Of a stretch of 64,000 nt of DNA, positions 7,909 through 17,500 are shown one piece after another. How positions within the stretch are numbered: the stretch's first letter is position 1; each line of letters starts with the position of its first letter. A program made the position numbers and the translations under genes. The notes under the pieces are model-generated. The model saw only the letters and a list, made by a program, of their open reading frames with translations. It was not told the DNA's origin and made no database searches. Source of the DNA: Fulvivirgaceae bacterium JP3-4 (GTDB taxonomy: Bacteria; Bacteroidota; Bacteroidia; Cytophagales; Cyclobacteriaceae); contig JARKND010000001.1 of the NCBI GenBank assembly GCA_029309925.1, positions 2,542,001-2,606,000 of the forward strand, written 5' to 3'.

Positions 7909-8580
7909 TCAGATTGCATCCTTCGCTCCTATCTCATCTGCACGAACCGTTGAAATACCAAGGCCTATCAGGATGTTCTTGATGATGTTGTTCACGTTGT
8001 GGAAACTCCACACGATAAGACTCAATTCAGGTTCAAGGCGCGTAAGCACGTAGCTGCTCATGATGAACAGGAACAGGTTGAAACTAAAATAAAAGAGAAT
8101 ACCACTGTTGATCCATAGCAATCCGAAATCATTCATGGGTCGCATTGCCGAAAACACGCTGATGAAATACGAGATACTGAAGATAATGGAGATGGCACCT
8201 GCCAGTGTCCACATCAGGGTCTGGTATTCATTAAACGACTGGATAAAAATGGTAATAACAATGAAAGCCGTTACATATATTCCCAGCCCCCACTGTACCG
8301 TCTTCTTTCCACGTGCTGTCTGCAGCACATCGCTGTAGAACCAGGAAAGAAGGACAAAGAAGATCAGATAGTATGCATTGAAGAGCAGCACAGTTGACAT
8401 CTCTTCCTCGAACAGATAAAGCGCGATAAGATCCGAGAGTGCCGAAATAATAACTATAGCACCGATCTTATGACCTGATTTACTCAGGTTTTTCATCCGA
8501 AACAAGTAGAGAATCAACGGGAATGCTATCGAGAAAATCGAAGCATACCTGATTATCTCAGATATAGTTTGTGACGACAT
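7909..8580 (-). CDS. Hypothetical integral membrane protein (about 7 helices)
   Basis: A 223-residue very hydrophobic protein with about seven membrane helices and short loops. The helical layout is like the 7TM sensor parts found at the N-terminus of some Bacteroidota histidine kinases, but no kinase or other output domain is attached; the C-terminus is about 15 residues. It starts 12 bases after the lipoprotein gene on the same strand, so they form a pair, and the pair is divergent from the CHASE3 kinase at 9669. A role as membrane sensor or partner of that kinase is inference only. Confidence 0.65.
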   Translation of the reverse strand: MSSQTISEIIRYASIFSIAFPLILYLFRMKNLSKSGHKIGAIVIISALSDLIALYLFEEEMSTVLLFNAYYLIFFVLLSWFYSDVLQTARGKKTVQWGLGIYVTAFIVITIFIQSFNEYQTLMWTLAGAISIIFSISYFISVFSAMRPMNDFGLLWINSGILFYFSFNLFLFIMSSYVLTRLEPELSLIVWSFHNVNNIIKNILIGLGISTVRADEIGAKDAI

Positions 8581-8592
8581 TCGGTTTGGTTA

Positions 8593-9267
8593 TTATTCTG
8601 CAAGTGGACATGGCGGACAAGGACTTGAAGCATCATACACAACAGCCTCTTCCGATTCCCCTCTTCCCGAAGATGCACCAATACTCAAATCATTAATAAT
8701 AAGAAGCACCTGAGGTGCAAAGCTCACATCGCTGATAGCAGGCTCAATCTGAATGTATTCAAAAAACGGAATCAATCCCATCTCATCAAACACATGCTTA
8801 CCAAAAAAGTGAAACCAGATTGCGTCCGGGTTAGCATTTTTATAATTCGCTGCCCACTGGTGAGCTACATCGCTTGTTATCTTGCTGTCGGTATTTGCAT
8901 CGATGATCATCTTATCCGATGCCCAGATCTGCAGTGTTTCGTCTACCGGTATGATCAGAAAATGATGCTGTCCTGCTTCATCAAGCCCGTGCTGGAAAGC
9001 AATCCCGATCAGTTGACCAACAGAGTTCGACACCGCTGCCAGGTTCTCTTTGCTTATAGCAAAGCCTGATGGTTTTGTGCGTGCGCTGAGTTTGTTTTTT
9101 GTGCGGTAAACATCCATCCAGCGGTATCCCGTCTCTGTCGGGATCTGTTTACCAATGTTCCTGTAATAGGAAAGGTCAGTAATATTCTTCGCTTCGTCCT
9201 TCCCGTCTTGACACGCAAGCAGGGACATCGCAAAGAATGCCACCGAGAAATACACTAATTTTTTCAT
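8593..9267 (-). CDS. Hypothetical lipoprotein
   Basis: A 224-residue protein with a lipoprotein signal peptide; the lipobox LLAC puts the lipidated cysteine at residue 19, followed by QDGKDEAKN. The mature part has no family I recognise. It ends in a cysteine- and proline-rich tail (SSPCPPCPLAE), which may be a metal- or disulphide-forming end. It is the first gene of a two-gene unit with the 7TM protein. Probable location: periplasmic face of a membrane. Confidence 0.65.
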   Translation of the reverse strand: MKKLVYFSVAFFAMSLLACQDGKDEAKNITDLSYYRNIGKQIPTETGYRWMDVYRTKNKLSARTKPSGFAISKENLAAVSNSVGQLIGIAFQHGLDEAGQHHFLIIPVDETLQIWASDKMIIDANTDSKITSDVAHQWAANYKNANPDAIWFHFFGKHVFDEMGLIPFFEYIQIEPAISDVSFAPQVLLIINDLSIGASSGRGESEEAVVYDASSPCPPCPLAE

Positions 9268-9668
9268 ATTAGGAGATTACGCCTGGTATTTAGTTAGTTA
9301 TAGACAACGGAAAGTTCGGACAATCACATTTGTTTTCAAACAGCCATACCATACGGTCGGTAGCGTAAAACCGCATGCCTGCGTTTTTAGGGCGTTTTGC
9401 AGGACGTCCGCTTAAAAATAAATCCACATTATTTTAAATCTGCTGCGGTTACCTCGACAATGAACTCTAAACCAGCCAATTAAGGCCGGTTGCTTGGAGT
9501 TCTGATAATTTTGCCAAATTTGGGATATTCGATTTTTTCACGGACGTTCGACATTAGTTAGTTACTCATGAAAAGGCTGTTTACTCCGGATTTTTGCCCC
9601 CGCAATGATAAGTCATTAGCTTACATCAGACCTATCAACATTTAGTGTCACCTCAGTAGGCCTTTTGA
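9268..9668. other. Intergenic region between the lipoprotein gene and the CHASE3 kinase
   Basis: No gene is supported in these 400 bases. A TAATTTTG -7 box (9506-9513) points to the kinase and is directly followed by the perfect palindrome CCAAATTTGG (9514-9523), which would lie near the start of transcription. The leader to the ATG would be about 150 bases. Confidence 0.4.
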
Positions 9669-11156
9669 ATGGAATTACCGAAAAGAATTGTTTATTCGAG
9701 AGTAATCTTCAGCACGGGTATTGTGCTCCTGGCCTCGCTTTGCGGGCTCTTCCTGTATGAAACCTACCAGCAAAACGTTTCAACAACCGTGGTTGATCAC
9801 GCTGCCCTGATCAACCAAAAGCTTGATAAAGTTTATGTTAGTGTGAGTGAGCTTGAATCAGAAGTGCGGGGCTACCTTTTATCGCGGAAACACCAGAATC
9901 CAAACACAATGCAGGCGGGGTCAGACACCGACAAGCTGTTTGCTGAGATCGATTCGCTGAATACCAATGAAGCGCTTGGCGCGGATCTTAAGACACTGAA
10001 GGGATTGGTCCACACGAGCCGAACTGCCGCAGACTCTGTGCTCGTGTATGCAGCATCCGTCAAGGCACCTTCAGAACCCTATGTACTGACGGTCCTTGGA
10101 CGGGGAACTGAGCGCCTGCGTCTCATCCGCCAACAAATTGACAGGATGCAACGGATCGGTGCTGAGGAATCACGCGCGCGGGGCATTGAAGCCAAGACGC
10201 ATACAATTCTGGCAACCTTGATCGGTGTCGCTGCCAGTATTTTTTCAGTGGTCGTCTTCGTGCTCGCCTTTTACTTTATTGACCAGGAACTAAAACGTTC
10301 ACAACAATATGTGGACGAGATGAAGTCACTCAACGACAAGATCGCCCAAATCAACACGGCACTCCAGCAGGCCAACAATAACCTGACGATCCTCAATAAC
10401 GAACTCGAGACCAAGAATTTCCAGCTGGAGCGGTACGCGCGGGAGATTAGCTCGTTTACGCACATCACCAGTCACGACATGCAGGAACCCTTACGCAAGA
10501 TCGAGTTCTTCATTTCAGTGATCCTTGAAAAGGAAGAACAAAACCTGTCGGCTGAAGGAAAGCGTGTGCTCGGAAAGGTGACGCAGTCAGTTCTTCGTAT
10601 GCGGAAGCTGTTCCTGAGCATGCTCGAGTTTTCGCTGACCAACACGGCAGATAACAATGTTGAAGAGATCGATTTAAATGAAGTTCTGAAGGCAACGCTT
10701 GAAACGCTGAAGATTTACATACGCGATTCAAATGCAAACATTGAGAGCGACAACCTTCCACGCGTGCGCGGTGTACGCTACCAGTTCGTTCAGCTCTTTG
10801 AGAATCTCTTAAGTAATGCCATCAAGTTCAGGAGAAAAGACGTGCTCCCGGAAGTTTATATAAGCTGCGAGACGGTAAACGGTTCCGATGTTCAGAAGAA
10901 AGGCTTACGTGCCGATACGTTCTATTATCGGATCAATTTCAAGGATAACGGCACCGGCTTTGATCCCGTATATTCGGAAAAGATCTTCGAGATTTTTCAG
11001 CGTTTGGTCCCGCGCACAGATACTTTTGGCGTTGGCATCGGTCTTACAATCTCCCGGAAGATTGCAGAAAACCATCGCGGTATACTGGTGGCGGAAAGCA
11101 AACCCAACCAGGGTTCAACATTTTCGCTATATATTCCGGCCGAGATTCTGAGCTAG
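9669..11156 (+). CDS. CHASE3-domain sensor histidine kinase
   Basis: A 495-residue membrane kinase. There is a membrane helix at about 10-30, an extracytoplasmic CHASE3-like helical domain to about 175, a second membrane helix at about 180-204, a coiled coil at 205-260, and HisKA with phospho-His269 in ITSHDMQEPLRK. The HATPase region has an N-box (QLFENLLSNAIKF), a G1-box (DNGTGFD), an F-box (FQRL) and a G2-box (GVGIGLTIS). The H-box belongs to the phytochrome-like bacterial group that often signals to single-domain receivers, so the lone regulators at 6696 or 13078 are possible partners (inference). There is no HAMP domain. Confidence 0.92.
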   Translation: MELPKRIVYSRVIFSTGIVLLASLCGLFLYETYQQNVSTTVVDHAALINQKLDKVYVSVSELESEVRGYLLSRKHQNPNTMQAGSDTDKLFAEIDSLNTNEALGADLKTLKGLVHTSRTAADSVLVYAASVKAPSEPYVLTVLGRGTERLRLIRQQIDRMQRIGAEESRARGIEAKTHTILATLIGVAASIFSVVVFVLAFYFIDQELKRSQQYVDEMKSLNDKIAQINTALQQANNNLTILNNELETKNFQLERYAREISSFTHITSHDMQEPLRKIEFFISVILEKEEQNLSAEGKRVLGKVTQSVLRMRKLFLSMLEFSLTNTADNNVEEIDLNEVLKATLETLKIYIRDSNANIESDNLPRVRGVRYQFVQLFENLLSNAIKFRRKDVLPEVYISCETVNGSDVQKKGLRADTFYYRINFKDNGTGFDPVYSEKIFEIFQRLVPRTDTFGVGIGLTISRKIAENHRGILVAESKPNQGSTFSLYIPAEILS

Positions 11157-11296
11157 CGTGTCAGCAACTAGCCTCACCGTTGTGAAAATACTTAGGCAAT
11201 AATGGTGCACTTTCATTAATCTTTTACGATAATTGCGCAGGTTGACCCCTAAGCTGCACCCTCATTTTGCCTCGGATAATTGAACAAATTTTGCTT

Positions 11297-11542
11297 ATGA
11301 TCGGCAAGATCAAGGATTTGCTGGCGCGCAAGCCCGGCACGTTCAGAATTGGCGATATGGTCGTGCAACGCGATGGCACAGGCTACCCGATGCTGGTGAC
11401 TGAAATCCAAAAGACCCGTCACATGCAGGAACCGCTCGTCTATTGCAGATGGTTCGATCGCCAGACCAAAGAAACCCGATTCAACTTTTTTCCTGAAAGC
11501 AAACTCATGCCCTTCGACTGGAGTACCCGCGCGGATGAATGA
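11297..11542 (+). CDS. DUF2158-like small protein
   Basis: An 81-residue protein. The core FRIGDMVVQRDGTGYPMLV followed by LVYCRWFD and NFFPESKLMPFDW matches the layout of the DUF2158/YodC family: a small beta-barrel with a GD-V, a Gly-rich turn, a CRWFD strand and a final strand. The ATG at 11297 is preferred over the TTG at 11267. Its function is not known; proteins of this type are small, cytoplasmic and widespread. It lies alone on its strand, 140 bases after the kinase. Confidence 0.65.
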   Translation: MIGKIKDLLARKPGTFRIGDMVVQRDGTGYPMLVTEIQKTRHMQEPLVYCRWFDRQTKETRFNFFPESKLMPFDWSTRADE

Positions 11543-11934
11543 AAGCGTCAAACCAGCGGATCACTCGCTCTTCGAAGAACGATATTAAGTACCCAGTCTG
11601 TGAAGCCGTTCAGCGTGCGCTTGTTTTTCCACCTTCATCGGCAGATGTGAGATCTGGTGGATCGAAGTAACCCCAGACACCCACAGTTAGGCCGGAGGAG
11701 AAATGTGTGTATGACTATAGATGAACTGACGCAGTCGGAATCAGTTAGAAAGTAATTCTCAGGCACACTTTGCCCGCAAGTGCGTCAGGGCATAGCATAA
11801 GCCTGCAATACGTATTGAAGAAAAACAGGTAATAATTTATTATACTGATTTAGATAGATTTAACTTTTTGTGAGAAATACAATGCTAAGATTCACAATTT
11901 TTGTGCGATAATTGGTTGTCTATAACCCATTACA
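11543..11934. other. Intergenic region, no gene seen
   Basis: Nothing gene-like is supported. The last third is AT-rich and carries the perfect odd palindrome CACAA-TTT-TTGTG (11893-11905) about 30 bases before the next start codon, which may be a regulatory site. Confidence 0.4.
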
Positions 11935-12267
11935 ATGCATAAGGCGGATTCCAACGCGTCAGCGACATCCCTGTCCGTTGAGAAGATTATTGATCTGATC
12001 CGGACGGTGAGAAACGAACTGATCACTGACTTTCTCAAAGATGACATTCTCAATAACTATTACCAGACAAAATTCAACAAGACTTTAAGTGCCGTCAAGC
12101 GGGAATTTTTTAAGCGCGACCTCCACGAATTGCTTCAGTCACCTGTCGACCTGGTGCACTACTCAAAATTGATTACGTACATCAGGGAAACGGGAACCGC
12201 TGCCCTTGCACGAGAGAATGCCCAGTTTTTTTACGATGACCTCGATCGTGTGATTAGCCGGTATTGA
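11935..12267 (+). CDS. Hypothetical protein
   Basis: A 110-residue all-helical, charged, soluble protein that I do not recognise. It has several amphipathic helices (SVEKIIDLIRTVRNELI, LSAVKREFFKRDLHELL, FFYDDLDRVISRY), no signal peptide and no cysteine. Helical bundle proteins of this kind may bind partners of two-component systems, but nothing here proves it. An AT-rich region with a palindrome lies just upstream. Confidence 0.5.
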   Translation: MHKADSNASATSLSVEKIIDLIRTVRNELITDFLKDDILNNYYQTKFNKTLSAVKREFFKRDLHELLQSPVDLVHYSKLITYIRETGTAALARENAQFFYDDLDRVISRY

Positions 12268-12463
12268 GATATCAAGAATTAATGATTTCAGGTTTGAGAT
12301 TTTAGATTTGGTAGACTCTAAGTTTGGCTGTTGAGGTTTCACCTTTGGAGTCGGGTTATGAGTGCATTAAATGCACGGGAGTCTTTCAATCTCATTCCAC
12401 TCGAAGATTGCAAAACGGACCACAACGCTTAAATTGCGCATAAAGACCTTACCACATTTATCT

Positions 12464-13027
12464 ATGAAATGCCCTCTCATTGCACTCATCCTCGTTTGCA
12501 CATTGTCTTTTTCATTTGCGCAGGAAATGGGTTACTTACCCGGGTATGTTGTCACAACCAAACGGGACACCATCCACGGCCTGGTCAAATACGCAAACTT
12601 TGCTCCTTACCGCGTGCTTCCCAATATCAAGTTTAAAGAAACAGAAGAGTCAAAAAAGAAAACATATTCACCTGACGAGATTCTCGGCTATGAAGCGAAT
12701 GGCAAGATCTTTCATTCCGTAAGAGCACCGGGACGAACTGAAAACTATTTCATGGAATTAGTAGTCGATGGCAGGTTGAGACTTTATCGGTACACTGAAA
12801 CGAAACTTGGTGCTCCGGACTACATGAAGGGCGAAACTGCAGATGAGTCGATGCTGTTTCTGAAAAAGCGAAGTGGTGAGGTGTTTGAAGTCCGGGGCTC
12901 AAAATTCAATGAGCGTCTGAGCACTTACCTGGCCGACAAGGCTGATCTGAGTGAGAAAATCAAGCGTGGTGACTATAAAAGGCGCGATATTGAAGAAGTA
13001 GTAAAGGAATACAATATCACGCTGTAG
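12464..13027 (+). CDS. Hypothetical exported protein
   Basis: A 187-residue protein. I chose the ATG at 12464 because it begins a clear signal peptide (MKCPLIALILVCTLSFSFAQ); the earlier in-frame ATG at 12371 gives 31 residues with no secretion features. The mature part has alternating strands (GYVVTTKRDTIHGLVKY, KKKTYSPDEILGYEANG) and then a charged helix. Similar small exported proteins with the TKRDTIxG start are common in Bacteroidota and have no known role. Confidence 0.65.
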   Translation: MKCPLIALILVCTLSFSFAQEMGYLPGYVVTTKRDTIHGLVKYANFAPYRVLPNIKFKETEESKKKTYSPDEILGYEANGKIFHSVRAPGRTENYFMELVVDGRLRLYRYTETKLGAPDYMKGETADESMLFLKKRSGEVFEVRGSKFNERLSTYLADKADLSEKIKRGDYKRRDIEEVVKEYNITL

Positions 13028-13077
13028 CAATGAATAGTAGTTATGTTGAGGACATTGCGTTATTGGGCGATTACGCC

Positions 13078-13476
13078 TCAATTTTCCACGTTCTGCAGGG
13101 TTTCTTGCAGAATGTTTTCGAAGTCGATGTAAACAGCGGGCTTGACAAGATATTTTTCAGCACCCGCGGCCAACGCAAGATCTATATCCTTTCGATTGGT
13201 AGACGTTGAGAGCATGAAACACGGAATATGTGCGAGAGAAGGATTTGCTTTGATGGCCTTTAACAACTGATTGCCGTTCATCACTGGCATATTGACGTCA
13301 ATGAAAATGCAGACGGGCTCGACTAACGCTTGCGTAAGCTTGTCTATCGCATCCAGCCCACCCGTTGCGAACTCGCACACAATGTCCGGACGGACTTTAC
13401 CTACGCATTCCCTGAAAATCACCTGGTCGTCAAGATCATCTTCAACATATAAAATTGTGCTGTTCGGAGGTACCAC
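13078..13476 (-). CDS. Stand-alone response regulator (Rcp1-like receiver)
   Basis: A 132-residue single receiver domain. The acidic pair is Asp13/Asp14 in YVEDDLDD, the phosphoacceptor is Asp60 in CIFIDVNMPVMNG, the Ser/Thr switch is in MLSTS and Lys112 is in YLVKPA. There is no DNA-binding domain. The VEDDxDD start and the long loop after the fourth strand are like the Rcp1-type receivers that take phosphate from phytochrome-like kinases; the CHASE3 kinase at 9669 has a matching H-box type, so they could work together (inference). It is transcribed against both neighbours. Confidence 0.88.
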   Translation of the reverse strand: MVPPNSTILYVEDDLDDQVIFRECVGKVRPDIVCEFATGGLDAIDKLTQALVEPVCIFIDVNMPVMNGNQLLKAIKANPSLAHIPCFMLSTSTNRKDIDLALAAGAEKYLVKPAVYIDFENILQETLQNVEN

Positions 13477-13636
13477 AGTTCAATATAACGGACAGCGTAA
13501 CAGTAAACAACGCCTTATAAGTAAAACGCGCTGACCTAACCTGCGCAAACAATTAGGAGACGGGGCTGTTTCATAGTCGTAGCAGTTGAAATGTTCTCTA
13601 TGGATGATATATTCATATTAAAAAACAATAGCCGTG

Positions 13637-14482
13637 ATGAAACACCTCCTGGCAATGTGCCTTTCCCTCTCGATCATCGTGTCTTCAGCTCAGGACATTC
13701 AAGGAATCGTCACTGACCGCAGCACGCAGGAACCCTTGGCATATGTACGTATTGGAATTCCAGATAAGAACACGGGAACGATATCGCGTGACGATGGGAG
13801 TTTTATTCTGGCAAGAACGCAACTGACCGACCGTGACACGCTCGTGTTCTCGATGGTCGGCTATGAATCTCAAAGAGTTCGCGTAAGCGATCTTCAGCAA
13901 GACAAGAACGTCATTCGGCTCACATCTGCTATATACACACTCAATGAAGTTACAGTCTCGGCAGATGAAATAGTGGAACTAAAAACGCTCGGCCGTCCGA
14001 AAGCGACAAAGACAACGATTGGTCACAGTGGCACCGGTGAATGGGGCAATGGAGGCGAATGGGGAGTTGAGATCAAAAACAATGGCGATGAGCTTGCACT
14101 CCAAAAGATCGCATTCCACACGAGGTTCAACACGATGGATAGCATTCTTTTCAGACTAAACATCTACCGCCTCGACTCTGACCTGCCCGGGAACTCGATA
14201 CTGCAAAAGGAAATTTATGTGACAAGTCGCAAACGCGACAAGTGGATCACGGCAGACGTGAAGGATCTGAAACTGATCATCACTGGAAACATCGTTGTCA
14301 CCATGGAAATAATCCGGCTCTGGCCGAGCAAGACCGGAGACAACGCGCTGTTCTTCACCTATGGGGAGGATCCTGAAAAGCTCAAAACTTACGCAAGAGA
14401 ATCCAGCTTTTCTCCGTGGCTTATCAACACCAGGCCACCGCTCGCCTTGTACGTTGTGGCACGAAAACTAAATGTTGATTAG
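13637..14482 (+). CDS. Exported protein with carboxypeptidase-regulatory-like domain
   Basis: A 281-residue protein with a signal peptide (MKHLLAMCLSLSIIVSSAQ), then a CarboxypepD_reg-like domain at about residues 20-105 (DIQGIVTDRSTQEPLAYVRIG, GTISRDDGSFIL, LVFSMVGYESQRV). The domain is of the kind found at the start of SusC/TonB-dependent receptors, but no plug or barrel follows. The C-terminal 170 residues are a beta-rich region with no family I recognise. The GTG at 13634 is directly before the ATG at 13637; the ATG is preferred. Confidence 0.75.
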   Translation: MKHLLAMCLSLSIIVSSAQDIQGIVTDRSTQEPLAYVRIGIPDKNTGTISRDDGSFILARTQLTDRDTLVFSMVGYESQRVRVSDLQQDKNVIRLTSAIYTLNEVTVSADEIVELKTLGRPKATKTTIGHSGTGEWGNGGEWGVEIKNNGDELALQKIAFHTRFNTMDSILFRLNIYRLDSDLPGNSILQKEIYVTSRKRDKWITADVKDLKLIITGNIVVTMEIIRLWPSKTGDNALFFTYGEDPEKLKTYARESSFSPWLINTRPPLALYVVARKLNVD

Positions 14483-14533
14483 CGCCACCTTCGACCGGCA
14501 GATGGAAAATGTTTTTTCTTATCTTCACCCGTC

Positions 14534-17500
14534 ATGCAGTACCTCGCCAACACATTTATACTTTCTGCTTCTGATCTTTCGAATCACCTCGGCTGCCGGC
14601 ACGTAACGCAACTCAACAAGCGCGCAGCCATAGAGGGCAAAAAGCCGCCATTCCGGAACGATCCGTCTCTCGATGTATTGAAAAAGCGCGGTGATGAACA
14701 TGAAGCATCTTACGTGAAATATCTGGAGCACAAGCAGAAGCGTGTCATCAATCTCAAGGGTAAAGACACGCAGGAAACCATAGCTGCGATGTCGCAAGGT
14801 TATGATGTGATCGTGCAGGCAAAATTGAAAGATGAACATTGGCTCGGTTATGCTGATATTCTATTGAAGCGCGAAGGCAAAAGCAAATTTGGTAACTGGT
14901 TGTATGAAGTGCAGGACACGAAACTCGCATTGAATACGCGTGCCGGAACGATTCTCCAGTTATGTCTCTACACAGATCTGCTAGCTGCGATCCAGGATGC
15001 AACGCCAGAAAAATTTTACGTAGTGAAACCTGACGGGCAGGAATTCCGGATCGACACTTACAACTATACTAATTTCCATGCGTACTACCGGTCTGTAAAA
15101 AAGCACCTTGGGGAGATCGTTTCAGGTCCGATGCTTGACACGTATCCCGAAGATGTGCTGCATTGTGACATCTGCAACTGGTGGGCTACCTGCGACAAGC
15201 AAAGGCGAGCCGATGATTATCTTTCGCTTGTTGCAGGCATCCGGAGCCTTCACATCGAAGAACTTAAAACACAAGGCATCCGAACGCTGGAAGGGTTTGC
15301 AAAAGCCGATACAATAGCTCCACCGAAGCGTGGCAATATTGAAAGTTTTGTCAAGCGAAAAGCCCAGGCTGAAATTCAACTGGAAGGAAGACTCGCAGCA
15401 CAACTTAAGCACAGACTTTTGAATGTTGAAGCGGGTCGCGGATTAAATCGTTTGCCTCAGCCTTCGCTGGGCGATATTTATTTTGATATTGAAGGGGACG
15501 CTTTCTTCCCCGATGGAGGACTCGAGTACCTCCTGGGGTATGCTTATTATGAAAACAGCAATCTTACCTACAAACGAACCTGGTCATACAACCACATTGA
15601 TGAAAAGAAAGGATTCAGCGAATTTATGACCTTCGTCACCGAAAGGCTGAAGAAATATCCCGATGCACACATCTATCATTTTGCGCCTTACGAACCATCA
15701 GCAGTAAAACGCTTGTCAGGATTCCATGCGATATTTGAAAGCGAACGGGACGAACTATTGCGCGCTGAAAAATTTGTAGACCTGCATGCGGTTTTTAAGG
15801 AAGCTTTGTTGGCCAGCGTTGAACGGTATTCATTAAAGGAACTGGAGAAATTTACAAAGTATACCCGCAAGATCGAGCTTCCGGTTGCGAGTATTGGACG
15901 CAAGGCTGTGGAATGTGCGCTTGAATTAAATGAAATTGACGCCCTCCCACCCGACACTTTAAAAATTGTTGAAGACTACAATGAAGATGACTGCCTTGCC
16001 ACAGAGGCACTACACCGATGGCTTGAAGAGCTTAGAGGGTCGTTGATCAAAGAAGGCTACCCCTTCGCACGCCCGACTGTGAAGGATCCGGAGGCCAATG
16101 AAAAGATAAAGGCCAATGAGATCCGTGCAAAATCGTTGTACAAGGTCCTTACCGAAGCGCTGCCCGAAGACCGGACAACGTGGACAGAAGCACAGCATGC
16201 AAAATGGCTTCTCGCACACCAGGTCGATTATTTCAGACGTGAAGATAAGAGCGCATGGTGGGAATTCTATCGCGTTCACGAAATGGAATACGAAGACCTG
16301 TTCAACGAACGCAAGGCCATCGTTGGACTTGAATTCGATTCTATAGCACAGGCTCCTAAGAAGAAAAACGGCCTGCCTGTTCATCGCTTTCGCTTCCCCT
16401 TGCAGGAGACAAGCATCAAGGAAGACGACACACTTTACGAAGTCAAAGGGGACATGGTGGGAACTGTGAAAGGAATCGATCTCGTCAACCGCACGATTGA
16501 CATCAAACGCACAGCCCGCACGTTGAACGACAAGTTGTACGCGGTGCATGTAAACGACCGCATCGACCCGGGGGCACTTGCAACCGCCCTGATGAACATC
16601 GCGAACGAAATTGCCGAAGAAGGCTTCGACCACCGGATGGAGTACCAGGCCGCAAAAGAACTCCTGATGCGCAGATCACCGCTCCTGCTTGATGGAACGC
16701 GGGGAGCAAGTGTGCAGGACGGGGAAGACATCGTCAAGGCCGCGGTCAGGCTTGCACTAAATCTCAACAAAAGCATTCTGCCGATCCAGGGCCCTCCCGG
16801 TACCGGAAAAACATATACAGGTGCGCGGATGATCATAGAGCTGATTAAGGCGAAGAAACGCGTAGGTGTCACGGCCATCAGCCACAGCGTAATCCGAACG
16901 CTCTTCGAAAAGGTCAACGAGCTTGCACTCGAGGAAAATGCCGCAGTCTCATTCGTTCATAAAATCAGCGAAGCCACCGAGAACCCGCCTGCATGGATCA
17001 CAGAAGTAACAGACAATAAAAAAGCTATTGAAGCGCTCGGCCGCGGTTGCGTTGTGGGGGGAACTGCCTGGCTTTGGGCAAATGATGATTCGAGATCCCA
17101 GCTCGATTATCTTTTTATTGATGAAGCGGGACAGATGTCGTTATCACAAGCCCTGGCGGCATCGGCATCCACAAGCAATGTGATCCTGCTCGGTGACCCT
17201 CAGCAGCTCGAACAACCGCAGCGCGGTGCGCATCCTGAAGGCAGCGATGTTGCAGCGTTAACCTATCTCCTCGAAGGCCATCCGACAATGCCCGAGGGAA
17301 AAGGATTATTCCTCGGGATGACCAGGCGCATACATCCTTCAATCACGCAATTCACCTCTGAAGTTTTTTATGAAGGCCGTCTTACTTCATTGCCGGGTCT
17401 TGAAAAGCAGGTTATCAGTGGCGGAACTCCGTTCGATGGCGCAGGACTCTTCTTCGTACCGGTGGAGCACCGGGGAAACCAGGTGAAGTCATTGGAAGAG

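Noticed and set aside
16010-16633. 207-codon minus-strand frame opposite the helicase fusion
   Set aside because: The plus-strand protein is continuous and has all its motifs; the antisense frame looks like a shadow.
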